A DNA stretch of 64,000 nt from Brevibacterium sp. CS2 (GTDB lineage: Bacteria > Actinomycetota > Actinomycetes > Actinomycetales > Brevibacteriaceae), in assembly GCF_005280295.1 (NCBI RefSeq), contig NZ_CP040020.1, forward strand, positions 248,001 through 312,000, written 5' to 3'. The notes under the pieces are model-generated. The model worked only from the letters and a program-made list of their open reading frames with translations, made no database searches and was not told where the DNA came from. A program made the translations under genes and the position numbers. Numbering within the stretch: position 1 is the stretch's first letter; each line of letters opens with the position of its first letter. This document shows, piece after piece, positions 1 through 7,596 of the stretch.

Positions 1-16
1 CGGTATCGAAGAGCAT
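1..16 (-). CDS. Start of an acyl-CoA carboxylase alpha subunit (partial)
   Basis: On the minus strand an ATG lies at 16-14, one base after the stop codon of the carboxyltransferase gene, and opens a frame reading MLFDT up to the window edge. Biotin carboxylase/BCCP subunits commonly start with a similar sequence (M-F-D-T-V-L-V-A-N-R-G-E), and alpha and beta subunits are normally adjacent, so this is inferred to be the 5' end of the biotin-carrying partner subunit. Only five codons are visible, so the identification rests mainly on context. Confidence 0.5.
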
Positions 17-17
17 G

Positions 18-1631
18 TCACATCCTGAAGACGCCGTAGCCGGGCGCATCGAGTGGGCGGGTCAGCGGTGAGTAGCGGCACGCCTCGAGGGCGAGCGCGA
101 GGACGCGGCGGGTGTCACCGGGTTCGATGATCCCGTCGTCCCACAGCCGGGCGGTCGAGTAGTAGGGGTTGCCCTGCTGCTCGTACTGCTCGAGGATCGG
201 GGCCTTGAACGCTGCCTCCTCCTCGGCCGGCCAGTCCTCGCCGCGGGCGGTCTTCTGGTCGCGGGTGACGGTGGCGAGCACACCGGCGGCCTGCTCCCCG
301 CCCATGACGGAGATCCGGGCGTTGGGCCACATCCACAGGAAGCGCGGGGAGTAGGCGCGCCCGCACATCGAGTAGTTGCCGGCCCCGTAGGAGCCGCCGA
401 TGACCACGGTGAACTTCGGCACGCGGGCGGTGGCGACGGCGTTGACCATCTTCGCCCCGTGCTTGGCGATGCCGCCGGCCTCGTAGTCGCGGCCGACCAT
501 GAACCCGGAGATGTTCTGGAGGAACACGAGCGGGGTGTCGCGCTGGTCGCACAGCTCGATGAAGTGCGCGCCCTTCATCGCCGACTCCCCGAACAGCACG
601 CCGTTGTTCGCGATGATCCCCACGGGGTGGCCGTCGATGCGGGCGAACCCGGTGACGAGCGTGGTGCCGTACTCGGCCTTGAACTCGTGGAACTGCGAGC
701 CGTCGACCACGCGGGCGATGGCCTCGCGCACGTCGTAGGGGACCTTCGAGTCGACGGGGACCACCGCGGTGAGCTCCTCAGGGTCCCAGGCGGGTGATTC
801 GGGGGTGGCCCGCTCCCAGGCCGGGGCCGGCCGGGGTGCAAGGGTGGTGACGATATCGCGCATGATCTCGAGCGCGTGCGGGTCGTTCGCCGCGAGGTGG
901 TCGGTCACGCCGGAGGTGCGGGAGTGGAGCACTCCCCCGCCGAGCTCCTCGGCGGAGACGACCTCTCCGGTGGCGGCCTTGACCAGGGGCGGGCCGCCGA
1001 GGAAGATCGTCCCCTGCTCGTTGACGATGATCGATTCGTCCGCCATCGCCGGGACGTAGGCGCCGCCGGCGGTGCAGGAGCCCATGACCGCCGCGAGCTG
1101 CGGGATGCCCGCGGCGGACAGGGTGGCCTGGTTGTAGAAGATCCGGCCGAAGTGCTCGCGGTCGGGGAACACCTCGTCCTGGTTGGGCAGGTTCGCGCCC
1201 CCGGAGTCGACGAGGTAGATGCAGGGCAGCCGGTTGTCCTTGGCGACCTCCTGCGCGCGGAGGTGCTTCTTCACGGTGATCGGGTAGTAGGTGCCGCCCT
1301 TGACGGTGGCGTCGTTGGCGACGATGACGCACTCCCGACCGGCGACCCGGCCGATCCCGGTGATGATGCCGGCCCCGGGCGAGGCGTCGTCGTACATCCC
1401 GTTCGCCGCGAGCGGGGAGAGCTCGAGGAACGGCGAGCCGGGGTCGAGGAGCTGCTCGACGCGGTCGCGCGGCAGGAGCTTGCCGCGGTCGAGGTGCCGC
1501 TGCCGGGACTTCTCGGACCCGCCGCGCGCGGTGGCGGCGATCCGTTCGCGGAGCTCGGCGATGAGCTCGGAATGCGCCGAGGCGTGGGCGGCGCCAGTGG
1601 TCGTGTTCAGCGGTGAACCGATCACTTTCAT
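18..1631 (-). CDS. Acyl-CoA carboxylase beta subunit (methylcrotonyl-CoA carboxylase type)
   Basis: This 537-residue protein is a carboxyltransferase subunit. It moves CO2 from carboxybiotin to an acyl-CoA, most likely 3-methylcrotonyl-CoA in leucine breakdown. The N- and C-terminal crotonase-like halves are both present. Typical signatures are the [13 protein letters not shown] block in the first half and [16 protein letters not shown] followed by [13 protein letters not shown] in the second, an arrangement characteristic of MCC-beta rather than AccD/PccB. Length fits the family (about 535). The partner alpha subunit appears to start one base after the stop. The gene is divergent from a TetR regulator with a 54-bp gap, suggesting local control. 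A relaxed-specificity acyl-CoA carboxylase is the main alternative. Confidence 0.92.
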   Translation of the reverse strand: MKVIGSPLNTTTGAAHASAHSELIAELRERIAATARGGSEKSRQRHLDRGKLLPRDRVEQLLDPGSPFLELSPLAANGMYDDASPGAGIITGIGRVAGRECVIVANDATVKGGTYYPITVKKHLRAQEVAKDNRLPCIYLVDSGGANLPNQDEVFPDREHFGRIFYNQATLSAAGIPQLAAVMGSCTAGGAYVPAMADESIIVNEQGTIFLGGPPLVKAATGEVVSAEELGGGVLHSRTSGVTDHLAANDPHALEIMRDIVTTLAPRPAPAWERATPESPAWDPEELTAVVPVDSKVPYDVREAIARVVDGSQFHEFKAEYGTTLVTGFARIDGHPVGIIANNGVLFGESAMKGAHFIELCDQRDTPLVFLQNISGFMVGRDYEAGGIAKHGAKMVNAVATARVPKFTVVIGGSYGAGNYSMCGRAYSPRFLWMWPNARISVMGGEQAAGVLATVTRDQKTARGEDWPAEEEAAFKAPILEQYEQQGNPYYSTARLWDDGIIEPGDTRRVLALALEACRYSPLTRPLDAPGYGVFRM

Positions 1632-1647
1632 GGATGATCCCCATTTC

Positions 1648-1665
1648 AGTTAATTGAGGCTAACT
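1648..1665. promoter_or_regulatory. Candidate TetR operator between divergent genes
   Basis: An AGTTA / TAACT inverted repeat (1648-1652 and 1661-1665, 8-bp spacer) sits in the 54-bp gap between the carboxylase operon and the tetR gene. Its place in a short divergent intergenic region is what is expected of a self-regulating TetR operator. The arms are short, so this is an inference from position and symmetry. Confidence 0.4.
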
Positions 1666-1685
1666 CAGTTGGTATCGTAGCGAGC

Positions 1686-2399
1686 ATGAGCACGATGGAC
1701 AAGGGAACGGGCGCGACGATGCGGCAGACCGCGAAGGCGCGGCGGCGGCAGGCGATCCTCGACCACGCCAAGCGGCTGTTCGCGGCCTCCGGGTTCCGGG
1801 CGGTGTCGATCGAGGAGATCGGGGCGGGCGCGGGGATCTCCGGGCCGGCGGTCTACCGGCACTTCGGGTCGAAGGAGGACATCCTCGCCGAGCTGCTCGT
1901 CGGGATCTCGGAGTACCTCCATGCCGGGGGTGCGGAGATCGCAGGTATTGGGGGTGGGTCGGAAGGTGCGGGCGGGTCGGAAGATGCGGGCGCCTCGGTC
2001 GGGGTCGGTGAGTCGGCCGGGGTCGGCGCGGAGGCAAGGGAGGGCGATCCGGCGGGCGTCCTGCGGCGGCTCGTCGACTTCCACCTCGCGTTCGCGCTCG
2101 GCGAGCCCGAGCTCATCCGGATCCAGGACCGGGACCTCAGCGCGCTTCCCGCCGAGGCGCGCAGCAGCCTGCGCCGCCTCCAGCGGCAGTACGTGTCGCT
2201 GTGGGTCGCCGCACTCCGGCGGCACGCGCCCGGGTTGTCGGAGGAGGCTGCGACCGTGACGATCCACGCGGTGTTCGGCATGGTGAACTCGACGCCCTAC
2301 GTCGTGCGCCGGATCGACACGGCGGTGGTCGCCGAACGTCTCCGCACCGCGGCCCTGGCGACGCTGGGGGTCGCCGACGTGGTTGCTTACCGGAAGTGA
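1686..2399 (+). CDS. TetR/AcrR-family transcriptional regulator
   Basis: This 237-residue regulator has an N-terminal TetR HTH at about residues 15-62 (RRQAILDHAKRLFAASGF, then ISGPAVYRHFGSKEDIL). The C-terminal half is helical and probably binds an acyl-CoA-like ligand. The divergent carboxylase operon is the obvious target. Between the two domains (about residues 79-118) is a low-complexity Gly/Ser/Ala/Glu-rich insertion encoded by imperfect repeats, which is unusual for a TetR and probably forms a flexible linker. ATG 1686 follows a TATCGT hexamer at 1673-1678 by seven bases, so the message may be leaderless; Met4 and Met12 are alternative starts without a clear ribosome-binding site. Confidence 0.88.
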   Translation: MSTMDKGTGATMRQTAKARRRQAILDHAKRLFAASGFRAVSIEEIGAGAGISGPAVYRHFGSKEDILAELLVGISEYLHAGGAEIAGIGGGSEGAGGSEDAGASVGVGESAGVGAEAREGDPAGVLRRLVDFHLAFALGEPELIRIQDRDLSALPAEARSSLRRLQRQYVSLWVAALRRHAPGLSEEAATVTIHAVFGMVNSTPYVVRRIDTAVVAERLRTAALATLGVADVVAYRK

Positions 2400-2648
2400 T
2401 TGTGGGCCGGCGACTCACGGTCGACGAGGACTCAGGACACATGGCCCTTCTCATCCGCCTCCGGAGCAGGGGCGGCGCTCGCTGGCGAACACAGCCGCCG
2501 GGGGCCGGCGTCGGCCGGGACATCGCCGGTATTCACGATTTCCTGCCAGGTGAGCTCGTCGGTGAAGGTGAGGAGCGGCACCTCGCTCGAGCAAGGAGAA
2601 GGTGACACCCAGCCTCACCTCGGTCCCCGGGAACCAGCACCAGAACCT
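2400..2648. other. Non-coding gap with a possible decayed reading frame
   Basis: No convincing gene lies between tetR and the toxin promoter. Base composition is slightly less G+C-rich than its neighbours. On the minus strand a short frame ending at TGA 2434-2432 includes a protein-like stretch (VPLLTFTDELTWQEIVNTGD, about 2579-2520) without a proper upstream start, possibly the remnant of an old gene. Nothing else stands out. Confidence 0.4.
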
Positions 2649-2677
2649 TTGACGATAGAACCCGGGAGTTCTATAAT
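2649..2677 (+). promoter_or_regulatory. Near-consensus vegetative promoter of the toxin-antitoxin operon
   Basis: TTGACG (2649-2654), a 17-bp spacer and a perfect TATAAT (2672-2677) form the clearest -35/-10 pair in the window. The predicted start of transcription falls at or within a base or two of the ATG at 2684, so the toxin mRNA should be leaderless. Confidence 0.85.
2655..2674. promoter_or_regulatory. Palindromic operator inside the TA promoter
   Basis: A perfect 7-bp inverted repeat, ATAGAAC (2655-2661) and GTTCTAT (2668-2674) with a 6-bp spacer, fills the space between the -35 and -10 boxes and overlaps the first three bases of the -10. Bound antitoxin here would exclude RNA polymerase, the usual autoregulation of type II TA modules. 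Which protein binds is inferred from the adjacent XRE gene. Confidence 0.75.
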
Positions 2678-2683
2678 TTGGCC

Positions 2684-3034
2684 ATGTGGGTCGTCGACAT
2701 CGAACTGATCTCAGAATGGCTCGCGTCACTCGATGACGACTCCCGCGAACACGTCGTCGCAGCTGTCGAACTTCTCGAGGAACACGGTCCGCACCTGGGG
2801 CGTCCACTTGTGGACACCGTGGTCGCATCTCGCCACCGGAACATGAAGGAACTGCGACCGGGCTCGAGCGGCCGGTCGGAGCTGCGAATCCTCTTCGCCT
2901 TCGACCCGCGTCGCCACGCGATCCTCTTGATCGCTGGAGACAAGGCGGGACGCTGGAAGAGCTGGTATCGGAGACACATCCCGAGTGCCGACGACCTCTT
3001 CGATGAACATCTGCGCACCATGGAAGGAAAGTGA
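2684..3034 (+). CDS. RelE/HigB-like toxin of a type II toxin-antitoxin system
   Basis: This 116-residue protein resembles the phage-derived Gp49-like/HigB branch of RelE toxins, ribosome-dependent or free mRNA endonucleases. Family features are the N-terminal helical segment, a central HRNMKELRPGSSGRSELRI core and the IRLLFAFDP-like strand (LRILFAFDPRRHAILLIAGDKAG) followed by a Trp/Tyr/Arg-rich C-terminus (KSWYRRHIP). ATG 2684 is preferred over the in-frame TTG at 2678, which lies between the -10 box and the predicted +1. The stop overlaps the antitoxin GTG by four bases (GTGA), giving the toxin-first order typical of HigBA systems. Catalytic residues cannot be assigned with certainty by eye. 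Confidence 0.85.
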   Translation: MWVVDIELISEWLASLDDDSREHVVAAVELLEEHGPHLGRPLVDTVVASRHRNMKELRPGSSGRSELRILFAFDPRRHAILLIAGDKAGRWKSWYRRHIPSADDLFDEHLRTMEGK

Positions 3035-3345
3035 CCATTATGGCAATGAAGATCAACGAGTTCCTTGCCGAGCACCCGATCGATCGCGAACGCGTCGATG
3101 CGCACAAGGAACGGATGCTCAGCGAAGTGCGCGCCTACCGACTCCGTGAACTGCGGGCCGATGCTGGTCTGACTCAAGTGGAGGTGGCACAACGGATCGG
3201 CGTCTCACAGCGCCAGGTCTCGAAGATCGAGCGCGGCGACCTCGAGAGTACGAAGATCGGCACGATTCGCCGCTACCTGGAAGCGGTGGGCGGCGACCTC
3301 GCCATCGAATTCGTCACCGGAGACTCACGGGTTCAGGTCGCCTGA
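3031..3345 (+). CDS. XRE-family HTH antitoxin
   Basis: The 104-residue product contains a Cro/C1-type helix-turn-helix at about residues 37-90 (LRADAGLTQVEVAQRIGVSQ, then VSKIERGDLESTKIGTIRRY). It is the presumed antitoxin and repressor, neutralising the HigB-like protein encoded just upstream and binding the 20-bp palindrome in the promoter. The GTG at 3031 overlaps the toxin stop. In-frame ATGs at 3040 and 3046 are alternative starts, with AAGGAAA upstream as a possible ribosome-binding site. The N-terminal 30 residues are charged and helical and could contact the toxin. Confidence 0.88.
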   Translation: MTIMAMKINEFLAEHPIDRERVDAHKERMLSEVRAYRLRELRADAGLTQVEVAQRIGVSQRQVSKIERGDLESTKIGTIRRYLEAVGGDLAIEFVTGDSRVQVA

Positions 3346-3361
3346 CACCCGTTCCCACCAC

Positions 3362-3952
3362 TCAGGCGGCGATGCAGGACCGGAGGTGCGTCTCGATGGT
3401 GTCGGCGGTCCACCCGTGGGCCTCGCGCAGGCCGTTGCTCAGCATCGACAGGTACGGGGTCGAGGGCACGGTGTGCTCGACGGCGGCACTGCCGTGGGGT
3501 GCGGTGAAGGTGAGCATCGGGGTGCCCTCGCGGCGACCGACATCGATGAGCGTCTCGTAGTGGCCGGGGCCGGCCCGGTGGCGGGCATTCTCCTCCAGGC
3601 CGACGACGATCTCCTCGATCGGGTCATCGGGGTCCGGGATGCGGTGCATCTCCTGCGCGGCGATGTCGGCGAACTGCCCGGCGGTCACCAGGTAGGCCTT
3701 GGCCGGGGTGGGGCCGGGCACGTCGTGGTCGTAGAACGCCATTCCGCCACCGCCCCACACGCGGGACTCACCGGCGAAGTAGAGGCTGCCCGGCAGGTCG
3801 ACGCCCGCCTCGGCGCGGGGCATCGAGGGGTCGCGCGCTCCCCGGTAGGTCACCTGCGCGCCCGGCGGCCGGCCGCCCTGCAGATAGCAGGCGAGGCGCT
3901 CGCGCGACATGTTGGATCCATAGCTGACGTACCAGACAAGTGTTTCAGACAC
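3362..3952 (-). CDS. Gamma-glutamylcyclotransferase-like fold protein
   Basis: The 196-residue protein begins VSETLVWYVSYGSNMSRERL. The YGSNM motif near the N-terminus is the hallmark of the gamma-glutamylcyclotransferase/AIG2 fold, where it forms the substrate loop. Actinobacterial relatives share the following LACYLQGGRPPGA and RVWGGGGMAFYD stretches and are often mislabelled as histone deacetylases. GTG 3952 is chosen because the motif follows at once and AGAGAG precedes it; the upstream extension has no protein-like pattern. The substrate is unknown. The catalytic Glu expected in this fold cannot be fixed by eye. It stands alone, with 230 bp of non-coding DNA upstream. Confidence 0.7.
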   Translation of the reverse strand: MSETLVWYVSYGSNMSRERLACYLQGGRPPGAQVTYRGARDPSMPRAEAGVDLPGSLYFAGESRVWGGGGMAFYDHDVPGPTPAKAYLVTAGQFADIAAQEMHRIPDPDDPIEEIVVGLEENARHRAGPGHYETLIDVGRREGTPMLTFTAPHGSAAVEHTVPSTPYLSMLSNGLREAHGWTADTIETHLRSCIAA

Positions 3953-4183
3953 TCTCTCTACGCTGGTGGCTCGGACGGCGTCGTTCAAGCTCACACGGGG
4001 TTTCGGCGTCGATGACCAGACGATTCCCACCGGCCTCGGATGGAGCACGGCGTTCCTCAAAGATTGCTCAACGCCTTTCGGTGGCGCGTGGATGCACCCC
4101 CGTGAATCGCCTGCCCGCGGCTCCGAGCCCACGGCGCGGCACGCTGTTCTTCATGCGCAGCACGCAGCGCCAGGACGGGCCGC

Positions 4184-5659
4184 TCACCGCCCGAAGGTGA
4201 GCTCCCCACTCGCGACGTCCACCGCGGTGAGCTCGAGTGCGATCCGGCTGCCCACCTCGGCCGCGCCCTCGACGAAGGCGACGACCGCGGGCTCGGGGAA
4301 GTGCACCTCGTAGCGCGGCGGGCGGTCCCGGTTGGCCTCGCGCTGGGACACGACGACGCCCTCGAAGGTCTCCCCCAACCGGTCGGCAAGCAGCACGGCC
4401 TCGGTGGCCTCGATGACGGCGTTCTCGATCTTCCGCGAGCGCGATCCGGCCGTGCTCATGAGGTCCGGCAGCTCGGGCAGCGCGGCGAGCGCCCACTCGG
4501 GTGCCGCGATCCCCTGGGCGGCGGCCCAGGCGATCGGCAGGACGAACCGGTCGACGAGCCGGCGCAGGGGCGCGGTGGTGTGGGCGTAGGGTGCGCCGAC
4601 CGCGGCCTGCACTGCGGTCTCGGGGTCCATGCCGGGTTCGATGACGGTGTAGCCGGCGCCGCGGAACAGCATGGGCGAGGCGTAGTGGACGGCGAGCGCG
4701 GCGGGGTCGGCGCCGGTGTGGTCGATCCGTTCGAGGATCTCCTGGTAGGTGCCATCCGCCTCGAAGCCGAGCGATCGCACCACGGCGGTGAACTCCGCGA
4801 TCGTCTCCCGATTAGGGCGGGGCAGGGTGCGGAGGATCCCCTCGCCATCGGAGAGCATGAGGTCGGCGGCCACCCGGCCGGCGAGCAGCGAGATCTGCGC
4901 GTTGGCGTCCTCGATCTCCCGGCGCGGCCGGAACGCCAGCGTGTAGGTGTCCTCGTCGCTGCGGGCGACCTCCTGGTCGGGGATCGCGAGGTCGATGCCG
5001 CCGCGCTCGTGCTGCTGGGCGAGCAGGGCGGCGCCGAGCGCGGGGAGGGCGGCCATGCTCGGGTGCAGCGGGCGGCCGGCGTCGTGGTCGGCCTGGACGG
5101 TGTCGTAGTCGAGCTGCGCGACCGAGGCGATGACGGCCCGCACGAGGTCCTGGGCGACGACGGACCCGGATTCGGCGACGTCGACGACGAACACGTAGGC
5201 GGCCTTCGCAGCTCCCGGCAGGAGCGAGGCGGCATCTTCGGAGATCACCGGCGGGTGCAGGGGGATGCGGCGGTCGGGCAGGTAGTCGGTGAGGCCGCGG
5301 GCGCGGGTCTCCGCGTCGAGCGCGCCGCCGGGCCGGATGAACCGGCCGACGTCGGCGATCGCGTAGCGCACCCGCCAGCGGGCGCCCTCGATGGGGCTGT
5401 CGCCGAGGTGCATCGCCTGGTCGAGATCCGTCGCCCCGTCCGGGTCGATGGTGACGAAAGCGAGCTCGGTGAGGTCCTCCCGCTCACCGTCGATGCCGTC
5501 GCGACCGGCCGCAGTGGGGTCGGTGAGCTCGGCGACGGCGGCCTGCGCCTCGGCGAGGGCTTCCGGAGGGTACTCCTGCGGGAGGTCGGCGACGATCCGG
5601 TCATACGCCTGCTCGAGTGCGGTCGTCGGGCGGGGCGCGCGCATCCGGTGGGAGATCAT
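4184..5659 (-). CDS. RNB-domain ribonuclease (RNase II/R family)
   Basis: This 491-residue protein is a 3'-5' exoribonuclease. The RNB catalytic domain begins near residue 60 with FVTIDPDGATDLDQAMHL, whose Asp residues correspond to the Mg2+ ligands of RNase II. It continues with the LPDRRIPLHPPVIS segment and ends around YAHTTAPLRRLVDRF, matching the family YxHFTSPIRRYxDL block. There is little room for N-terminal cold-shock domains, and only a short C-terminal S1-like segment follows, as in the compact actinobacterial forms. It is the last gene of a same-strand run with the NrtR-like regulator (22-bp gap) and universal stress protein. Substrates are not known. Confidence 0.9.
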   Translation of the reverse strand: MISHRMRAPRPTTALEQAYDRIVADLPQEYPPEALAEAQAAVAELTDPTAAGRDGIDGEREDLTELAFVTIDPDGATDLDQAMHLGDSPIEGARWRVRYAIADVGRFIRPGGALDAETRARGLTDYLPDRRIPLHPPVISEDAASLLPGAAKAAYVFVVDVAESGSVVAQDLVRAVIASVAQLDYDTVQADHDAGRPLHPSMAALPALGAALLAQQHERGGIDLAIPDQEVARSDEDTYTLAFRPRREIEDANAQISLLAGRVAADLMLSDGEGILRTLPRPNRETIAEFTAVVRSLGFEADGTYQEILERIDHTGADPAALAVHYASPMLFRGAGYTVIEPGMDPETAVQAAVGAPYAHTTAPLRRLVDRFVLPIAWAAAQGIAAPEWALAALPELPDLMSTAGSRSRKIENAVIEATEAVLLADRLGETFEGVVVSQREANRDRPPRYEVHFPEPAVVAFVEGAAEVGSRIALELTAVDVASGELTFGR

Positions 5660-5681
5660 GACAGCACCCTACTGCCGGTCC

Positions 5682-6320
5682 CTACGTCCGGTGCACGAAC
5701 AGCCGGGAGGGGCGGCCGCGGCGGCCGTCGGTCATCTCCCCGGTGGGCTGGAGCAGCGGTTCCATGCGGCGGCGGAAGGCGTCGCGCTGCAGCTCCTCGC
5801 CGAGGATCGCCTCGTGGAGCAGCTGGAGGTCGCGCAGGGTGAAGGAGCCGGGCAGGAGCCGCCACGGGTCCGGGGTGTCGGCGTAGTCGGCGCGCACCCG
5901 GGCGAGCGCCTCGGCGACGACGCGCGGCTGGTCGTAGGGCAGGCTGATCGACCCGCCGGGGGCCGCCTCGACGGCGGGGACGAGGGTGATGCGGCCGGCG
6001 GCGATCCCGGCGCGGACCACCTCGGCCTCGACGACGTCGAGGTGGGCGACGGTGACGACCCAGCCGCGCTGGTCGCGGTCCGGGTCGTCGAACACCTTGA
6101 GCTGCTGGGGTTCGCGCCCGGAGATCCCCGCTTTCTGCGCCTGGCTGCGCAGCACTGCGGCGGCGAGGCGCTCACGCTCGTGGACGAAGGTCCCGGGGAG
6201 CACGAGCCGGCCGTGCCGGTCGGTGACGAGCACGACGTGGAGGGCCCCCTCGGCCACGGAGAAGGTGGCGGTGTCGACGGCGAGGGACGGCCGCGGGAAC
6301 GCGGTGAGATCCGATGTCAT
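5682..6320 (-). CDS. NrtR-type regulator with a degenerate Nudix domain
   Basis: The 212-residue protein has an N-terminal Nudix fold (about 15-140) and a C-terminal winged helix (about 150-212) with the NrtR signature FTLRDLQLLHEAILGEEL and GRRGRPSRLF. NrtR proteins sense ADP-ribose and repress NAD-salvage or related genes. The position of the Nudix box reads RSQAQKAG instead of REUxEExG, so all catalytic glutamates are gone. This supports a regulator rather than a hydrolase. ATG 6320 is used because it starts the domain; the longer frame upstream is low-complexity noise. Neighbouring genes are a universal stress protein and an RNase, not obvious NAD genes, so the target is unknown. Confidence 0.8.
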   Translation of the reverse strand: MTSDLTAFPRPSLAVDTATFSVAEGALHVVLVTDRHGRLVLPGTFVHERERLAAAVLRSQAQKAGISGREPQQLKVFDDPDRDQRGWVVTVAHLDVVEAEVVRAGIAAGRITLVPAVEAAPGGSISLPYDQPRVVAEALARVRADYADTPDPWRLLPGSFTLRDLQLLHEAILGEELQRDAFRRRMEPLLQPTGEMTDGRRGRPSRLFVHRT

Positions 6321-6361
6321 GGGGACGCAGGTGTCATGGGGCGCGAGGGTCGAGCCGGGGC

Positions 6362-7237
6362 TCAGTCGGCGCTGCGCCGGTGCTCGAGCGCCGGGTCGTC
6401 GCGGAAGGGCACGAGCAGCAGCGAGCACTGCGCGGCGTCGAGCACCTGGGAGCTCGTGCGTCCGAGCTGCACGCGCATGCTCGAGAACCGGCCGAGGCCG
6501 CGCTTGCCCATGACGAGCAGGTCCGCGCCGGCAGAGCATTCGGTGAGGACGTCGACGGGGTCGCCCTCGACGAACTCGGTGCGCACGCTCAGCCCGGGGA
6601 CCTGCGAGCGCAGCCAGGCCATGTCGAGCTCGGTCTGGGCGCGCACGCGGGCGTCGTCGCGCAGCGGCGTGGTGACGACGACGATGGTGAGCTCCGCGCC
6701 GGTGCGGGCGGCGTAGGCGGCGGCGTCGAGTGCGGCGACCCCGGCGTAGTCCGAGGTGTCCTGGCCGACGACGACCCCTCCCCCGCCGGTGACGTGGGCG
6801 TCGGCGGAGTCGAACTCGCTGGCCTCGGTGTCGCGGTAGATGAGGACGGGGCACAGGGCGTGGCCGGGCAGGCCGGAGGAGATCGTGCCGATCCGCCCAC
6901 CGGTGCGCTGGTCGGAGCCGTGCTGGCCGATGACGACGAGGCCGGCGTGCTCGGACAGCGCGGCGAGCACCTCGGCGGGATCGCCGGTCTCGAGCACGGT
7001 GTCGAACCGGGCGTCGGGCAGGAGTTCGCTCAGCTGCGCGGCGACCGAGTCGAGCGCCTGCTGGGCGGCGGCACGGGCCTCATCGGAGGGGGCAGCGCCG
7101 GGTGCGGCCGGGGCGACGACGGAGACGAGGCGCACGCCGACGCCGTGGTGGCGGGCCTCCTTGAGGGCCCAGGCGGCGGCCTCGCGGCAGGCGCGGGATC
7201 CGTCGATGCCGACGATGATCTCGCCGTTGATCTGCAT
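6362..7237 (-). CDS. Tandem-domain universal stress protein
   Basis: Two UspA domains occupy residues 1-145 and 155-285 of this 291-residue protein. Each carries the ATP-binding pattern G-x2-G-x9-G-S/T: VVIGQHGSDQRTGGRIGTIS in the first and VMGKRGLGRFSSMRVQLGRT in the second. Such proteins bind ATP and accumulate under starvation, hypoxia or redox stress in actinobacteria. It probably heads a transcript with the NrtR-like and RNase genes (41-bp gap). The start ATG is preceded by GAGGTGGAGCA, a good ribosome-binding site. Confidence 0.92.
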   Translation of the reverse strand: MQINGEIIVGIDGSRACREAAAWALKEARHHGVGVRLVSVVAPAAPGAAPSDEARAAAQQALDSVAAQLSELLPDARFDTVLETGDPAEVLAALSEHAGLVVIGQHGSDQRTGGRIGTISSGLPGHALCPVLIYRDTEASEFDSADAHVTGGGGVVVGQDTSDYAGVAALDAAAYAARTGAELTIVVVTTPLRDDARVRAQTELDMAWLRSQVPGLSVRTEFVEGDPVDVLTECSAGADLLVMGKRGLGRFSSMRVQLGRTSSQVLDAAQCSLLLVPFRDDPALEHRRSAD

Positions 7238-7377
7238 TGCTCCACCTCGCTTCCCGGTGCGCGGACCGGGAATGACCTCGCCGAACGTCTGTTCCCCCGA
7301 TCCTAGAGAACAAAGCGGTCCGGTGGTAGTCGCAAGCGCCGGTGTGCGTCGGGCCGGCAGTGGGTGCGAGGAACGGG

Positions 7378-7411
7378 CGAGGCCCCGTCACCGGGTGGTG
7401 ACGGGGCCTCG
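7378..7411 (-). terminator. Strong hairpin terminator after tRNA-Thr
   Basis: Fifteen perfectly paired bases (7378-7392 and 7397-7411) enclose a GGGT loop just downstream of the minus-strand tRNA gene. There is no clear T run, which is common for actinobacterial terminators. Confidence 0.75.
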
Positions 7412-7417
7412 GCTGCG

Positions 7418-7490
7418 AGCCTCCTGCCGGAATCGAACCGGCGACCTTCTTATTACGAGTAAGACGCTCTGCCGACTGAGCTAAGGAGGC
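7418..7490 (-). tRNA. tRNA-Thr (anticodon CGT)
   Basis: Read on the minus strand, the acceptor arms GCCTCCT and AGGAGGC pair perfectly. The D arm, the anticodon arm TCTTA-CTCGTAA-TAAGA and the T arm with GGTTCGATTCC are all intact. The anticodon is CGT, which reads ACG codons. CCA is not encoded. The gene is 73 bases and stands alone. Confidence 0.95.
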
Positions 7491-7596
7491 AACCAGTACA
7501 GGGTAACCGGCGGCCCTGAACCGGTCAAAACCGCGGGTGCCGCGACCCCGAGCGGTAGAGTGGGGTGGCGCCCCACCCCGAAAGGACCCAGCCGTC

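Noticed and set aside
2432..2579. A 47-codon minus-strand frame with a protein-like stretch
   Set aside because: It has no solid start or ribosome-binding site and no recognised family; it may be a gene remnant but cannot be called a gene.
3362..3952. Histone deacetylase
   Set aside because: A label often given to such proteins, but the YGSNM motif and length indicate a gamma-glutamylcyclotransferase-like fold with no deacetylase motifs.
4301..5842. A 513-codon plus-strand frame opposite the RNase gene
   Set aside because: It is the GC-rich antisense shadow of the RNB gene, with composition typical of reverse-complement reading and no motifs.
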